Assembly: GCA_031264185.1 (NCBI GenBank)
Contig: JAISEL010000110.1
Coordinates: 1-47,727, forward strand
Length of the DNA: 47,727 nt
Direction: 5' to 3'
Source of the DNA: Deltaproteobacteria bacterium
Lineage (GTDB): Bacteria; Desulfobacterota; Desulfarculia; Adiutricales; Adiutricaceae
Of this stretch, positions 35,741 to 44,895 are shown in pieces (positions within the stretch are counted from its first letter, which is position 1; each line of letters starts with the position of its first letter). The notes beneath the pieces are model-generated. The model ran no database searches. It was not told the origin of the DNA and saw only the letters and a list, made by a program, of their open reading frames with translations. The translations under genes were made by a program, and so were the position numbers.

Positions 35741-37813
35741 TCAGTAGATATAGGACATGCCCATAAAATAATTACGGCCAGGTTGGGTATCTCTTCCATA
35801 GGCTGCAGTGCTGCCAGAATACCCGTAATTGACATCGCCTATATTCTCAACCCCGGCCTGAACAGAGATGTTTTCCGTTATATCATAGGTAGTTTTGAGA
35901 TCGACTCTGACGAAACTAGGCAGTAATTTTTCATGATCAAGATTATAGCGGGCGCCTACCACCTGGATGCTGGGGATGATCCGCCACTGCTTAACGGGGC
36001 TTATAATCATAAAGGCGTTGGTCATATACTTGGGCTTATCTACAACCATGTTGGAAGTAGCGGCATCGGTTGTCTTGCGATGCGTTTTAAGGTAGGAAAA
36101 ATTGCTGCCTAAAGTCACATACTGACTCAGTTCAGTCTGAAACGCAAATTCGAAGCCCAGAAAATTCGCCTCTCCTATATTGGCGTAGTTGAAACTATCA
36201 GGGTCAGTTTGGTCGTAGTCAGGGTTAGCGCCAATAATGTCCTTTACTTGGCTGTAGAAGACATTGGCGCTTATTTCCGCCAAGCCGCCTATATTGCCTT
36301 TGTAACCAAATTCAAAATGATTGGCGACTTCAGGTTTCATCTCCGCCGCCATTCTGGAAACACCACCAACTAACCTTATTGCATCATACATTTGCATATA
36401 AGTAGGCAAATTGGTCTTGCGGGAAAAGGTAAAATGCACCTGATGCTCTGGGGTCAAATTGTAAAAAGCACCGAATTGCCAATTAAACGCGTCATGTTCA
36501 GGTTTGTTTCTGGCTGAATACCTAGGGGAGGTCGGCTGGCCCGCAGCATTGACATCCTGGCGGGTATAAGACTCTCCTTTTTTGGTGATATAGCTTAGGC
36601 CAAAAACCATGGTCAAGGGATCAATTGGTTTTACTGTGTATTCCGCCCCAAAGTCATAGCTATGTCCCTTCATATCCTGAGTTTTAATATCGCCGTCTGG
36701 CGTTAGACGTTCATGAGTGTCGGCCCGGTAATTAGCGGCCACAGCCAATTTATGCCGTTCGTTAAACGTGTAGCCGTATTCCAAATGGGTCCCCCAGCCT
36801 GAGTCGTCAAACTTCGAGGAGAAATTCATCAGAAGGGTGCCTGCGGCGTCCCAAGCCCATAAGGTGTCTCTGTGCTCATCATAGTAAACTGTTCCTTTGA
36901 AATAGGACTTTTCATTGAGCGTTATATTGGCAGAAAGATAAATCCGCTCGGTGTCCCAATCAGGCCAATAATACCTTCGTGCGTCAGCGTTACCCGGAGC
37001 CGCCCAAGATTGATGTGAATTTTTTTCGCCTTCGTGCCGAAAATACCCAAGCATAATGTCCACGTCTTCAGTTGGCGTCCAGCCCGCCATCATATTGAGC
37101 TGCCAGTCTTTAGTGTCTGACCTCCCGCGCCGACCGCCTTTTCTGTCGCCCGGAGCTGGCATAGCTTTAGCAGAAGGGGTGAAGAAATCCTGATGCTTAA
37201 TGTGAAATGATGATTTCAAATAAAATTTGTCTTGTCTGCTGCCTACCGAAGCGCCGAACTCCCGCCCCATATCGTCGACGGACCGGTCAAACTGATTCTT
37301 ATACACCGCCATGAACTCAAGCGGCTTTTCAGGCTTGGCCGTACGGATGTCAATAACTGCGCCCATGTTATTGGCGCCGCCGAGGAGCGGGGAACTGTAC
37401 CCCTTGGATACCTCAATTGAACTGACATCGAATATGGATATTCTGGCGAAATCGAACTCACGGCCCCAGCCGTTGGCCAGAGGAATCCCGTCAAGAAACA
37501 TGCCGATTCGCCCTTGATCAAAGCCGCGAATATTAATATAGGACGATCCCCGGAAACCAGCACCGTTGCCGTTCAACATGATGCCAGGTTCCATTCGCAA
37601 GGCTTCATACAGAGAGTCGGCGTTCTTCCGCTCTAAAACTTCCTGGGTGATTATGCTCATGGTGTTTTGGGTTTCGATCAGTTCAGCTGGACCTAGCTGG
37701 ATAATGGAGCTGGAATCGGCTGTCGCCGTATCCGTATTTCCGCTTTGTGCCCAGGCAATGGTTGGCGCTGCCATCAGTAACAGCACCGCAAAGACTAACG
37801 AGTTACGTTTCAT
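35741..37813 (-). CDS. TonB-dependent outer-membrane receptor, second
   Basis: A receptor of about 690 residues with a signal peptide (MKRNSLVFAVLLLMAAPTIAWA). A TonB-box-like region follows (IIQLGPAELIETQ), then a plug with ERKNADSLYEALRMEPGI, INIRGFDQGRIGMFLDGIPL and VSKGYSSPLLGGANNMGAVIDIRT, and a barrel ending in GRNYFMGMSYIY. It is a paralogue of the receptor at 29658-31712 (same plug motifs). It stands alone between its own terminator and a very AT-rich upstream region. The ATG at 37813 has GGAGG six bases upstream; an ATG one codon earlier is possible, while the longer frame to 37861 is not supported. Substrate unknown. Confidence 0.93.
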   Translation of the reverse strand: MKRNSLVFAVLLLMAAPTIAWAQSGNTDTATADSSSIIQLGPAELIETQNTMSIITQEVLERKNADSLYEALRMEPGIMLNGNGAGFRGSSYINIRGFDQGRIGMFLDGIPLANGWGREFDFARISIFDVSSIEVSKGYSSPLLGGANNMGAVIDIRTAKPEKPLEFMAVYKNQFDRSVDDMGREFGASVGSRQDKFYLKSSFHIKHQDFFTPSAKAMPAPGDRKGGRRGRSDTKDWQLNMMAGWTPTEDVDIMLGYFRHEGEKNSHQSWAAPGNADARRYYWPDWDTERIYLSANITLNEKSYFKGTVYYDEHRDTLWAWDAAGTLLMNFSSKFDDSGWGTHLEYGYTFNERHKLAVAANYRADTHERLTPDGDIKTQDMKGHSYDFGAEYTVKPIDPLTMVFGLSYITKKGESYTRQDVNAAGQPTSPRYSARNKPEHDAFNWQFGAFYNLTPEHQVHFTFSRKTNLPTYMQMYDAIRLVGGVSRMAAEMKPEVANHFEFGYKGNIGGLAEISANVFYSQVKDIIGANPDYDQTDPDSFNYANIGEANFLGFEFAFQTELSQYVTLGSNFSYLKTHRKTTDAATSNMVVDKPKYMTNAFMIISPVKQWRIIPSIQVVGARYNLDHEKLLPSFVRVDLKTTYDITENISVQAGVENIGDVNYGYSGSTAAYGRDTQPGRNYFMGMSYIY

Positions 37814-37949
37814 CATGTTCCTCCAAGTTGCAAAAAAAGAGGCAACGCGTGTTTCTGACACTCGAAAGAGGCCATTACCAAGTGTGCCTCATTGTTTAAA
37901 TTAATCAATAAAGACTGTTTGATACTTCAAACTGCCCGCGTCTCATTGA

Positions 37950-37969
37950 TTATGATACTAATATCATAA
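37950..37969. promoter_or_regulatory. Candidate operator upstream of the second receptor gene
   Basis: TTATGATA-CTAA-TATCATAA is a perfect inverted repeat with 8-bp arms, about 137 bp upstream of the receptor start. It resembles metal-regulator sites in composition (TGATA...TATCA) but is one base short of the Fur 7-1-7 consensus. Confidence 0.45.
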
Positions 37970-38345
37970 AATTTAATTTATAAATTAAAATTATTATATA
38001 AATAATTATTTATATAATTATATTAAGACATAAAAATTAAACTACAGACTGTTATTTTATTTAATCACTGAAAAAACAGTAATAATAAATAAATAAAGAA
38101 TTTATTTATCATACTTATATGTTAATAAATGTTTACTTATGCTATTAAAACAAATTAATAATAATATAATAATTATTATATATTTATCAATTAATATTAA
38201 TTAATATAATTAATTTTTATAATTTTAATTTCTTAATTTCATTAAAATATAATAGTTAATATATCGTAAATAAAATGTTTTTTAAATAGTTATTGTAATA
38301 TATATAAACTATATATTATATATTATAATATATAATTGACTTTTG
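37970..38345. other. Extremely AT-rich intergenic DNA
   Basis: Nearly 400 bp consist almost only of A and T, with runs such as TTAATATTAATTAATATAATT and TATATATTATATATTATAA. No gene can be encoded. It may hold promoter or H-NS-like silencer-type DNA for the receptor; comparably AT-rich blocks lie at 2960-3360, 31860-32190 and 40620-40930. Confidence 0.5.
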
Positions 38346-38638
38346 TGAAGTAAACTATTCATCAACCAGCCGGTCCGGAGTCTGACTGGCCTAAAGAAAG
38401 CTGCCTGAGTTCTGATCTTTTTGAAGAATGTGGTTTTATCAGCCAAGATGAGGCCAAATCGGACCCTGAAGAGGCAGTGACTTCTGATAACTGTTGAGGC
38501 CGGTTTTGAACGAACATTATTTTTAAATGAACGAAAAATAAACCGTGACCCGGACGCTGATTGTCCTGTCTGTTTTCTTGAAGAGACGAGAAGAGAAAAA
38601 AAGAGGTAGTTTTGTAGAGTATTATTAGTAAATAAGTA

Positions 38639-38660
38639 AGAGAGAGAGAGAGAGAGAGAG
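38639..38660. repeat. (AG)11 dinucleotide microsatellite
   Basis: Eleven uninterrupted AG units, preceded by AAGAGACGAGAAGAG-type purine-rich sequence. On the - strand it falls in a 136-codon frame (38362-38772), where it encodes SLSLSLS within a hydrophobic stretch. That frame has no clear ribosome-binding site or recognisable family, so the repeat may equally be intergenic. Confidence 0.85.
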
Positions 38661-38779
38661 CAATAATCGTGCCAATTACAAGTTGGTCAAAAATCAGGAA
38701 ATTCTTTTTTAAGCAGCTCTTTTTATTCATATGTCCATGACCATCCTGAAGTCTTATTTTGGGCATGCCCAAAAATAAT

Positions 38780-39152
38780 GCGACTGTGTTAAATTAATTC
38801 CCAAGCTGGCTGCTAACTTGCCATTGATTCAGGTCATCTCTGAACTTCCCGCGAAAACACTCCTGTGTTTATAACCTTGGGCAATTAAGACGAACTATTG
38901 CAAGAAAGGACAAATTTTATTTAAAACCGGTAAATTAATGCAGCAACCTGATAAAGACCGCAATGAAACTAAAATAACCCGTTGATAACAGCTCATTCAG
39001 CCAGACTCCAAGTTTCTTGGGCATTAAAGCCTGCAGTACCGCTAAAATCCAGGCTTTCAGCATGGTCAAACCAGAATGAGGCCTGACTCAGACATCAGTT
39101 AGCCGTGAATACCGTTCTAATCTCTGTCTCTCAGATATAATAATCAGAACTG
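38780..39152. other. Intergenic region downstream of the second tonB, no gene
   Basis: About 370 bp of mixed composition with no supported frame and no clear T-tailed hairpin after the - strand tonB gene. Confidence 0.4.
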
Positions 39153-40232
39153 TCATCTGAGACCGAAGACCAATGGAATGGCAATGTTGGCCGATGCCGG
39201 CGGCGGCGGAAAAGGCGCGGCCCGCTGCACCGCGCTTAAGGCCGCTTGATCTAAAAGTTGGTTGCCGCTGGAACGGTTGATCCTGACCTGAGCAACTTGC
39301 CCGTTGCCACCTATGGTGAAAGCTACTGTGGCCGTGCCGGTTATACCCTGTTTCTTGGCTTCTTCGGGGTAAACCATTTTCCGCCTGATGAGACGAATGA
39401 TGTATTTATAGTTGGCGTCTATGTAGCTCTTGAGCAAACCTGCCTGGGAACCGCCGCCCCCGCCACCTTCACCCCCGCCGCCTTCGCCCCCGGGCTTTGC
39501 GTCATTTGCTCCCAAGCCCTGACCGGAACCTTTGCCGGACTGGGCACGGCCAGAGCCTTGGGTTTCCGACCGCCAGGACACAGCATTAGATACGACTGTC
39601 TCTTTAGCTGGAATTTTAGTTCTTACTTCCTTCCGGGGTCGCTCTTTAGGTTTGGGTTCCTTCTGTTTTTTGGGTTCGGGCGGTGTCTGATTCAGAGAAA
39701 TGGCCTCCAGGTCTGGCTTGGTGGTCGGAGTCTCAAGCGGTTGAGGTTCCGGCGCCTCAGGCGCGGCTGACTCCAAGTCCAACTGCTCCGATATGTCCGG
39801 CTCTAAGTCCAGCGGTTCGGCTGGCTCAATATCGGCAATTTCTTGCTCAGCGGAGGCCCCCGCCCCGGCAGCCTGACCATCCCCGCCCTCCTGATCGCCG
39901 GGCAGGGCTCCGTAGAGTCCCACCTGCATCACACCGCCCAATGGCCCTGGCGCTCCTGGCATGTCCAGGGCAAAAGTCCCGAACATCAAAATTGCTGTGG
40001 CAACTATCAGATGCAAAAACGTCGACAGCCCGAACAAACATACCCATGTGGTCCTTGATCTGTCCCTGACGGACAATTCAGACACTTCCCAGGAGAGATC
40101 CAGACTCGAAGGTTCCATGTTCATGCCAGAACCCCAGCCAGATTCAAATTCCATAAATTGAGGTTGGATTGGTAATGGAACATTGTCATAAATGTATTGA
40201 TTCTCCAGGTCAATCCAAGAGATTAGCCCCAA
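39153..40232 (-). CDS. tonB: TonB protein, second
   Basis: A TonB of up to 359 residues. It has a membrane helix at about residues 62-88, an acidic Pro-rich spacer (PLDLEPDISEQLDLE), a basic Lys/Pro stretch (EPKKQKEPKPKERPRKE) and a Gly-rich linker. The C-terminal TonB domain has YPEEAKKQGITGTATVAF and the ending APFPPPPASANIAIPLVFGLR. The C-terminal 90 residues closely resemble those of the other TonB, so the two are paralogues. The start is uncertain: the longest frame begins at a TTG (40232) without a ribosome-binding site, and ATGs at codons 27, 37 and 39 would give a more usual short cytoplasmic tail. It stands alone and probably serves the second receptor. Confidence 0.88.
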   Translation of the reverse strand: MGLISWIDLENQYIYDNVPLPIQPQFMEFESGWGSGMNMEPSSLDLSWEVSELSVRDRSRTTWVCLFGLSTFLHLIVATAILMFGTFALDMPGAPGPLGGVMQVGLYGALPGDQEGGDGQAAGAGASAEQEIADIEPAEPLDLEPDISEQLDLESAAPEAPEPQPLETPTTKPDLEAISLNQTPPEPKKQKEPKPKERPRKEVRTKIPAKETVVSNAVSWRSETQGSGRAQSGKGSGQGLGANDAKPGGEGGGGEGGGGGGSQAGLLKSYIDANYKYIIRLIRRKMVYPEEAKKQGITGTATVAFTIGGNGQVAQVRINRSSGNQLLDQAALSAVQRAAPFPPPPASANIAIPLVFGLR

Positions 40233-40515
40233 AACCAGAGCCGCTAACTAAACTGCGGTATAATTGATTCAGGCCCGCAAAACGCGGGACCGAGAGCCGG
40301 CCCCCATGAGCCGTTAGACCAGCTGGGTGAAATGCGCTTCATTAAAGCCCACGCATTTGAACACCTGAGGCGGCTGCTGTAAAAAACCGGCGGACGGCCG
40401 CCCAGCACAAGAGCCAGAAGCGGAGATCTGGTCTAAATACGTAAGACGGACGACTGGCTGGCCCAGACTGCTTCTCCCACCTAAGGCTAGGTTTTGTGTT
40501 ATGGGTCAAAAGGAG

Positions 40516-42137
40516 AAAATCAGTCTCTCCCATATCCTGAGACTGGCTTAACTTAAAGCAAAATCAGAGGACCGCCTCCGACCAACCGCCGCAGTCTTTG
40601 GCGCATTAATGATGATCAATAGCATTAAATTATTAATTAAATAGTTAAATAGTTAAATATATAATTTTAATAAATCATTAATACAGAATTAAGCGTATAA
40701 TATTAACCTTATTATTGTAATTGACTGCTAAAAATCTCAACACAGCTCCATAAAAATGAGGCCCCTGAAGTATCTGTACCAAAAATTAATTTTCTTATTC
40801 AGCCTGTCCGCCCCAAATTCAATTGCTTAAAGAGCAGAATAGTTTAGTTTTATTTAGCCACTAATTAATCTGTTATTTAAATTAATTATATATATTTATA
40901 CTGATAAAATTATTATTTAAGCTTAATTATATGCTACGTTAAAAAACGTACACCATGGTCTTCTTTTCTCACTTCTTGAAATAAGTCAGCACGTCTTATT
41001 CAAGTGACAGTGGGTGATTTCAGGTGAAATAATTTTTCACCTTTGAAGCATACCCATATTCGAACAAACAGCAATCACTCTAAGATCCCAGATTTACGTA
41101 ACTATCCGAACAATCCTGACTTTTCACTTTATAATTAGATTGGCCAGAGAAATGAATTTTCTTTTCCATTTAAGATGACCAAAATAAACAAAACTAAATC
41201 GCAATTTCTTTTAAATTCATGTTGACAACTATATAGGCGTTTATTTATTCTGTCAAGAAAAAAAAGGCTCCATAAACCTGAAGATGCCTTAATTTAGATG
41301 TCATAAAAATTCTATCAACAATTCAAAAATGACTCTGCGGCCATTTTTTAGTGTCCTTAAAATTATTTTCATTATTAATTGTATCTCCTAGTCATTTTTA
41401 ATTTCACAAGCATCATCAAACAATGAAGAATTTTATATTTTTGCTAATATTTCATAAATTAACAGTGTTAATATTATGTATTAAAAACAGATGCCCCAGA
41501 AATTTATGAAAAATTAAACGCAGTAAAAAATTCCGTCACCCAGCAGACTGATAAAAACTTTTAGCCGGTAAATTAAAAAAGACGTTTCTATCCAAAATAG
41601 TAATTTTGGGCGAAATACGGTGGACGATCGGCTCATTTGGGTTTTTGACTAAGATCAAAGGCGGGAACCGGCTGGATCAGGTCTTAAGTTAAGTTTTAAG
41701 CTTAACCCGGACTCATACTTTATCGGGCTGGCAATAAATCCTAAATTTTGGGGAAAATAAAGATCTTTTCCGGCTGCATGAACGGACATCCGGAAAAAAG
41801 GCTTAAAGACCGGTTTTAATTAGCTTACCGAAAGATCAAACCAGCGGTCTAAATTTCCGGCCCTGAGGCCTTACGGCTGAAGTCCCCGCAGACGGTTGAT
41901 GCGCTCTTCAATGGGCGGATGGGTGGCGAACAGCTGGCTGATGCCTTTAAAAATCAAAGGATTGACAATAAAAAGACCGGCGGTCGCTGGACTGGGATCA
42001 CGCAAGGTCAGGCCCCTGCTCTGGGAGTTGGCCAGTTTTTCCAGGGCCGAAGCCAGCCCCAAAGAAGAGCCGGCAATATCGGCTCCGCCGTCATCGGCCA
42101 GATACTCTCTGGACCGGGAGATGGCGGCCTGGATTAA
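40516..42137 (+). repeat. Segmental duplication, copy B (noncoding DNA plus intact htpX end)
   Basis: The counterpart of 31755-33200. It runs from the upstream region of the second tonB into the 3' part of htpX. Because htpX is complete here and only a fragment in copy A, this is the likely source copy. The noncoding part (about 40516-41860) contains no supported gene. It holds the TACGTT-N4-AACGTA palindrome at 40935-40950 and an 8-bp-arm hairpin AGGTGAAA-N5-TTTCACCT at 41022-41042; the left arm of the latter is lost in copy A. Confidence 0.82.
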
Positions 42138-42722
42138 AGAAGCAGCCAAAGGAGCCAGTAAGGCCATTAAAAGACCGGCCGCCGGTGAACCTCCCCGGTT
42201 GTCCTGACTGCCGGAACGGACAAAAAAAGCCGAAAATCTGGCCATCTGAGCCAGGAGCATGATCACTCCGGCCAAAACAGCGGCCACCGAACCGATTAAG
42301 ATATCCCGGTGTTTGACGTGGGCCAGTTCATGGCCCAAAACTCCGGCCAGTTCTTCCCGATTTAAGATGCTGAGGATGCCGGTGGTCACGGCCACCACAG
42401 CGTGGGAGGGATTGCGGCCGGTGGCAAAGGCATTGGGGGCGGGATCGTTCATTATAGCCACACGGGGCATAGGCAGATCGGCCCTCTGAGCCAGATGGGC
42501 AACCAGCTGGTAAAGCTCGGGCGCCTCCAGCTCTGTTACCACTTTGGCCCTGGTTTGGGCCAGAACAATACTGGCCGAAAACCAGTACATGCTGAAATTC
42601 AAAACCATAGCCAGCCCAAAAGCGATCCACAGGCCCTGATGTCCGCCCATAGCCTCGCCTAAGAGCATAATGACCAGAGTCATAGCTGTCAGCAAAAATA
42701 TAGTCTTAATTTGATTTGCCAA
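41871..42722 (-). CDS. htpX: HtpX-type membrane zinc metalloprotease
   Basis: A 283-residue M48B protease with two N-terminal membrane helices (LLTAMTLVIMLLGEAMGG and IAFGLAMVLNFSMYWF). It has the zinc site HELAHVKHRD and its third ligand in SREYLADDGGADIAG, then two further hydrophobic helices, and the ending FATHPPIEERINRLRGL. HtpX degrades misfolded membrane proteins together with FtsH. I set the start at TTG 42722: GGGGGGAG lies just upstream and the resulting N-terminus (ANQIKTIFLLTAM) matches the family. The frame upstream to 42737 would translate the ribosome-binding site itself. Part of this gene is duplicated as a fragment at 33030-33200. Confidence 0.94.
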   Translation of the reverse strand: MANQIKTIFLLTAMTLVIMLLGEAMGGHQGLWIAFGLAMVLNFSMYWFSASIVLAQTRAKVVTELEAPELYQLVAHLAQRADLPMPRVAIMNDPAPNAFATGRNPSHAVVAVTTGILSILNREELAGVLGHELAHVKHRDILIGSVAAVLAGVIMLLAQMARFSAFFVRSGSQDNRGGSPAAGLLMALLAPLAASLIQAAISRSREYLADDGGADIAGSSLGLASALEKLANSQSRGLTLRDPSPATAGLFIVNPLIFKGISQLFATHPPIEERINRLRGLQP

Positions 42723-42777
42723 ATTAACTCCCCCCAAAAGCCAGAAGCTCCCAAGGAAACAGACCCAAAAAATAAGG

Positions 42778-43449
42778 TCAGCAGTAGCTTTTTATCATCG
42801 CCAGCACCGAACGGAAGTTTTCTTTAACCGCATCGGCCCCTATTATGGCCGGACCATGGCCTGGCAGAACTATTTTGACCGGCTCTACGGAGGCCAGCAT
42901 TTCAACGCTTTTATAGAGTTCCGAAATACTGCCGCCCGGAAAATCGACCCGCCCGAAACTGTGGGCAAAGACAATGTCGCCGGTCACAAGCAAGCCTTCC
43001 TCAGGCCAGTGGAAACAGATGCCCCCCGGACTGTGCCCGGGAGTGGGATAGACGTTTAGGCCCTTGTCCCCCAAATCCAGCTTTCCCGGTTCAATTATCC
43101 GTCCGATGTAGCCGGTCGGCAGGTCCAGTCCCATCCAAGGAAAAAAATCCTGACCAGGTCCTTCATAGAACTCTTTTTCTTCCTGGCTCATGGCCTGAGT
43201 TGCCCCGTACTCTTCTTCCAGGATCTGCCCGGCTTCCATATGATCAGGATGGCAGTGGGTAAATAAGACCAGCTTAAAGTCTTCCGGATTCAAGCCGTCA
43301 TCGGCCATTTTGGTCTTCAAACCGGGCCAGAGGTGCTTGTGGCCGGGATCGATTAAAACCGGAACAGCCCCGGTCAGAGCCACAGTATTGCAGTTATTTT
43401 CCAGAGTTCCGGAAAAAGGATAAAAATATATATCTTCTGACAGTTTCAT
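42778..43449 (-). CDS. Metallo-beta-lactamase-fold hydrolase
   Basis: A 223-residue cytoplasmic MBL-fold protein. It has the metal motif THCHPDHMEAG (HxHxDH), a second histidine in TPGHSPGG, an aspartate in VTGDIVFA and the last histidine in VLPGHGPAI. Glyoxalase II-like members hydrolyse thioesters or related bonds, but the substrate cannot be told. The ATG at 43449 has CGAGG at good spacing, so I discard six extra codons of the longer frame. It lies 55 bp upstream of htpX on the same strand and may be co-transcribed with it. Confidence 0.9.
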   Translation of the reverse strand: MKLSEDIYFYPFSGTLENNCNTVALTGAVPVLIDPGHKHLWPGLKTKMADDGLNPEDFKLVLFTHCHPDHMEAGQILEEEYGATQAMSQEEKEFYEGPGQDFFPWMGLDLPTGYIGRIIEPGKLDLGDKGLNVYPTPGHSPGGICFHWPEEGLLVTGDIVFAHSFGRVDFPGGSISELYKSVEMLASVEPVKIVLPGHGPAIIGADAVKENFRSVLAMIKSYC

Positions 43450-43946
43450 AAAAAGCCTCGGAAACATGACTGCCTGAAAACATGACCTGAACGTTAAGAA
43501 AGCTGTCGGTCTATGGGCCTGTCAGGCGGCAAGTTATCAGAAATATATAAGAAAACGGCGATAATTACAAACAGTTATCCGGCTTAACCTGAACAGTTGG
43601 ACCTTCAAATAACTGCCAGTTAGCCGGATAGCCGGGTAAAAGCGCTGAAGAAGACTTAAAAGCTTGTCAGAAGTTACATGGTAAAAGCCCGGATCGAAAG
43701 AGAATCTTGAATATTCCAGCCAAAAACTATTGCTCTGTGATCCGGAAAAACAACCAAAACCCATGCCCCCGCGCCCCTGAAACCCTCGTCAGGGCAGTAG
43801 CAGTGTGTTATGATTTGAACCAGAAACTTTAAGCCCAGAAAGAGCAGACATCACCCTTAAGCGGGGTTCCCAAAACACGAATCAATGGTGTTCAATATCT
43901 ATTAACAGCTATATTTATATTAAATATTTCCTTTAACAAAATAAAT
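43450..43946. other. Intergenic region between divergent genes
   Basis: About 500 bp between the MBL hydrolase and the AT-rich secreted-protein gene. A 75-codon - strand frame at 43537-43764 has no recognisable content. The last 70 bp are AT-rich and probably hold the promoter of the + strand gene. Confidence 0.4.
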
Positions 43947-44573
43947 ATGGTATTTAGAATTATTACATACTTAATTAGAATTTTTATTATATTGTTACTG
44001 CTGGCTGCTCCTGTTTTTGCTTTTGAATGGTCAGCATTTTCAACTTTAAATCACCCCAAAGCCAATGGTTTGAATATGTCCGCCAGATTCCCGGCCCATT
44101 ATTCTTCCCGAGAAGGCAACCGGCCTCATATAGTCCGGGTTTTTTCGGACAGAAACTCTGAGTCAGGATTCGTTAATGTTCTTATTCTGCAGGTTAATCC
44201 GCTTTCTTCAGCTGATTTTTCTATGCTAAATACTGTTTATTTAGACGATAATTTTGCTGAAGAATTTATTAAAACGCAATTAGAAGACTATGACCCCGAT
44301 GCAACTGTTGTGTATACCAAAAAGACAAAGCATGAAGGGCAGAACGCTGTTATTTCAAGCTATTTCACGGCAACCGGGCGGGCCGGGAAAAAAAATTCAG
44401 CTATGACCGATCTTTTAAACGTTTTTTATAATAACAGTTTAATTAGTTCTAATTGCTCAACTTTTTATAATAATAAATATGATATTAATGATGTAATTGC
44501 TTACTATAAAAATCTACATACACCTTTATATTTTCAACATTTTAATAGTTTAATACTATTAGACAGATATTAA
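43947..44573 (+). CDS. Secreted hypothetical protein
   Basis: A 208-residue protein with a clear signal peptide (about residues 1-25, IFIILLLLAAPVFA-FEW), so it is periplasmic or outer-membrane associated. The mature part begins EWSAFSTLNHPKANGLNMSARFPAHY and has no cysteine cluster or motif I recognise. The C-terminal 60 residues are rich in Asn, Tyr and Phe. Codon use is markedly more AT-rich than in the genes on both sides, suggesting recent acquisition or weak constraint. No clear ribosome-binding site precedes the ATG at 43947. It is a real gene by its signal peptide and intact frame, but of unknown function. Confidence 0.65.
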   Translation: MVFRIITYLIRIFIILLLLAAPVFAFEWSAFSTLNHPKANGLNMSARFPAHYSSREGNRPHIVRVFSDRNSESGFVNVLILQVNPLSSADFSMLNTVYLDDNFAEEFIKTQLEDYDPDATVVYTKKTKHEGQNAVISSYFTATGRAGKKNSAMTDLLNVFYNNSLISSNCSTFYNNKYDINDVIAYYKNLHTPLYFQHFNSLILLDRY

Positions 44574-44895
44574 TTCTTTTCTGCCACCATACCGCCATGC
44601 CCGGTCATCCCTTTTATTTGAGTGAACTGGTCTGAATTTAAACTTTTTCTGCCTGTCTTCAGCCGTTACCCGAAGCCACTTCCGCCGACGGTCACAGAGT
44701 TTGCCTATAGCGGGACTGTTTCCCTGCCTAATCTGTCTTCAGGCAAGCTTTAGAATTATTTGACCGGAAGTCCTACCGCCCGCCTGTCCGGGCCAAACGC
44801 CTTTCCGGCCAGGGTTCGCCGGCCCAACGGTCCAACCGTTGCGGTGGCAATTTCCTCCAATTTAAGCTATATTTTCTGACTATTGAGAGACTAAG
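44574..44895. other. Intergenic region upstream of the DsrA-like gene
   Basis: 322 bp without a supported frame. The last 100 bp contain GGCCAGGGTTCGCCGGCC-type inverted sequence and AACGGTCCAACCGTT, which may structure the leader of the DsrA-like gene. No clear promoter could be assigned. Confidence 0.4.

Noticed and set aside
38362-38772. 136-codon frame as a confident gene
   Set aside because: No ribosome-binding site or family, and the hydrophobic part comes from the microsatellite; kept only as a phase-variation hypothesis.
39258-40069. + strand frames of 170 and 128 codons
   Set aside because: They lie antisense to the low-complexity spacer and C-terminal domain of the second TonB.
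40379-40480. Intron or retroelement-like GC island
   Set aside because: No catalytic RNA motif or reverse-transcriptase frame was seen.
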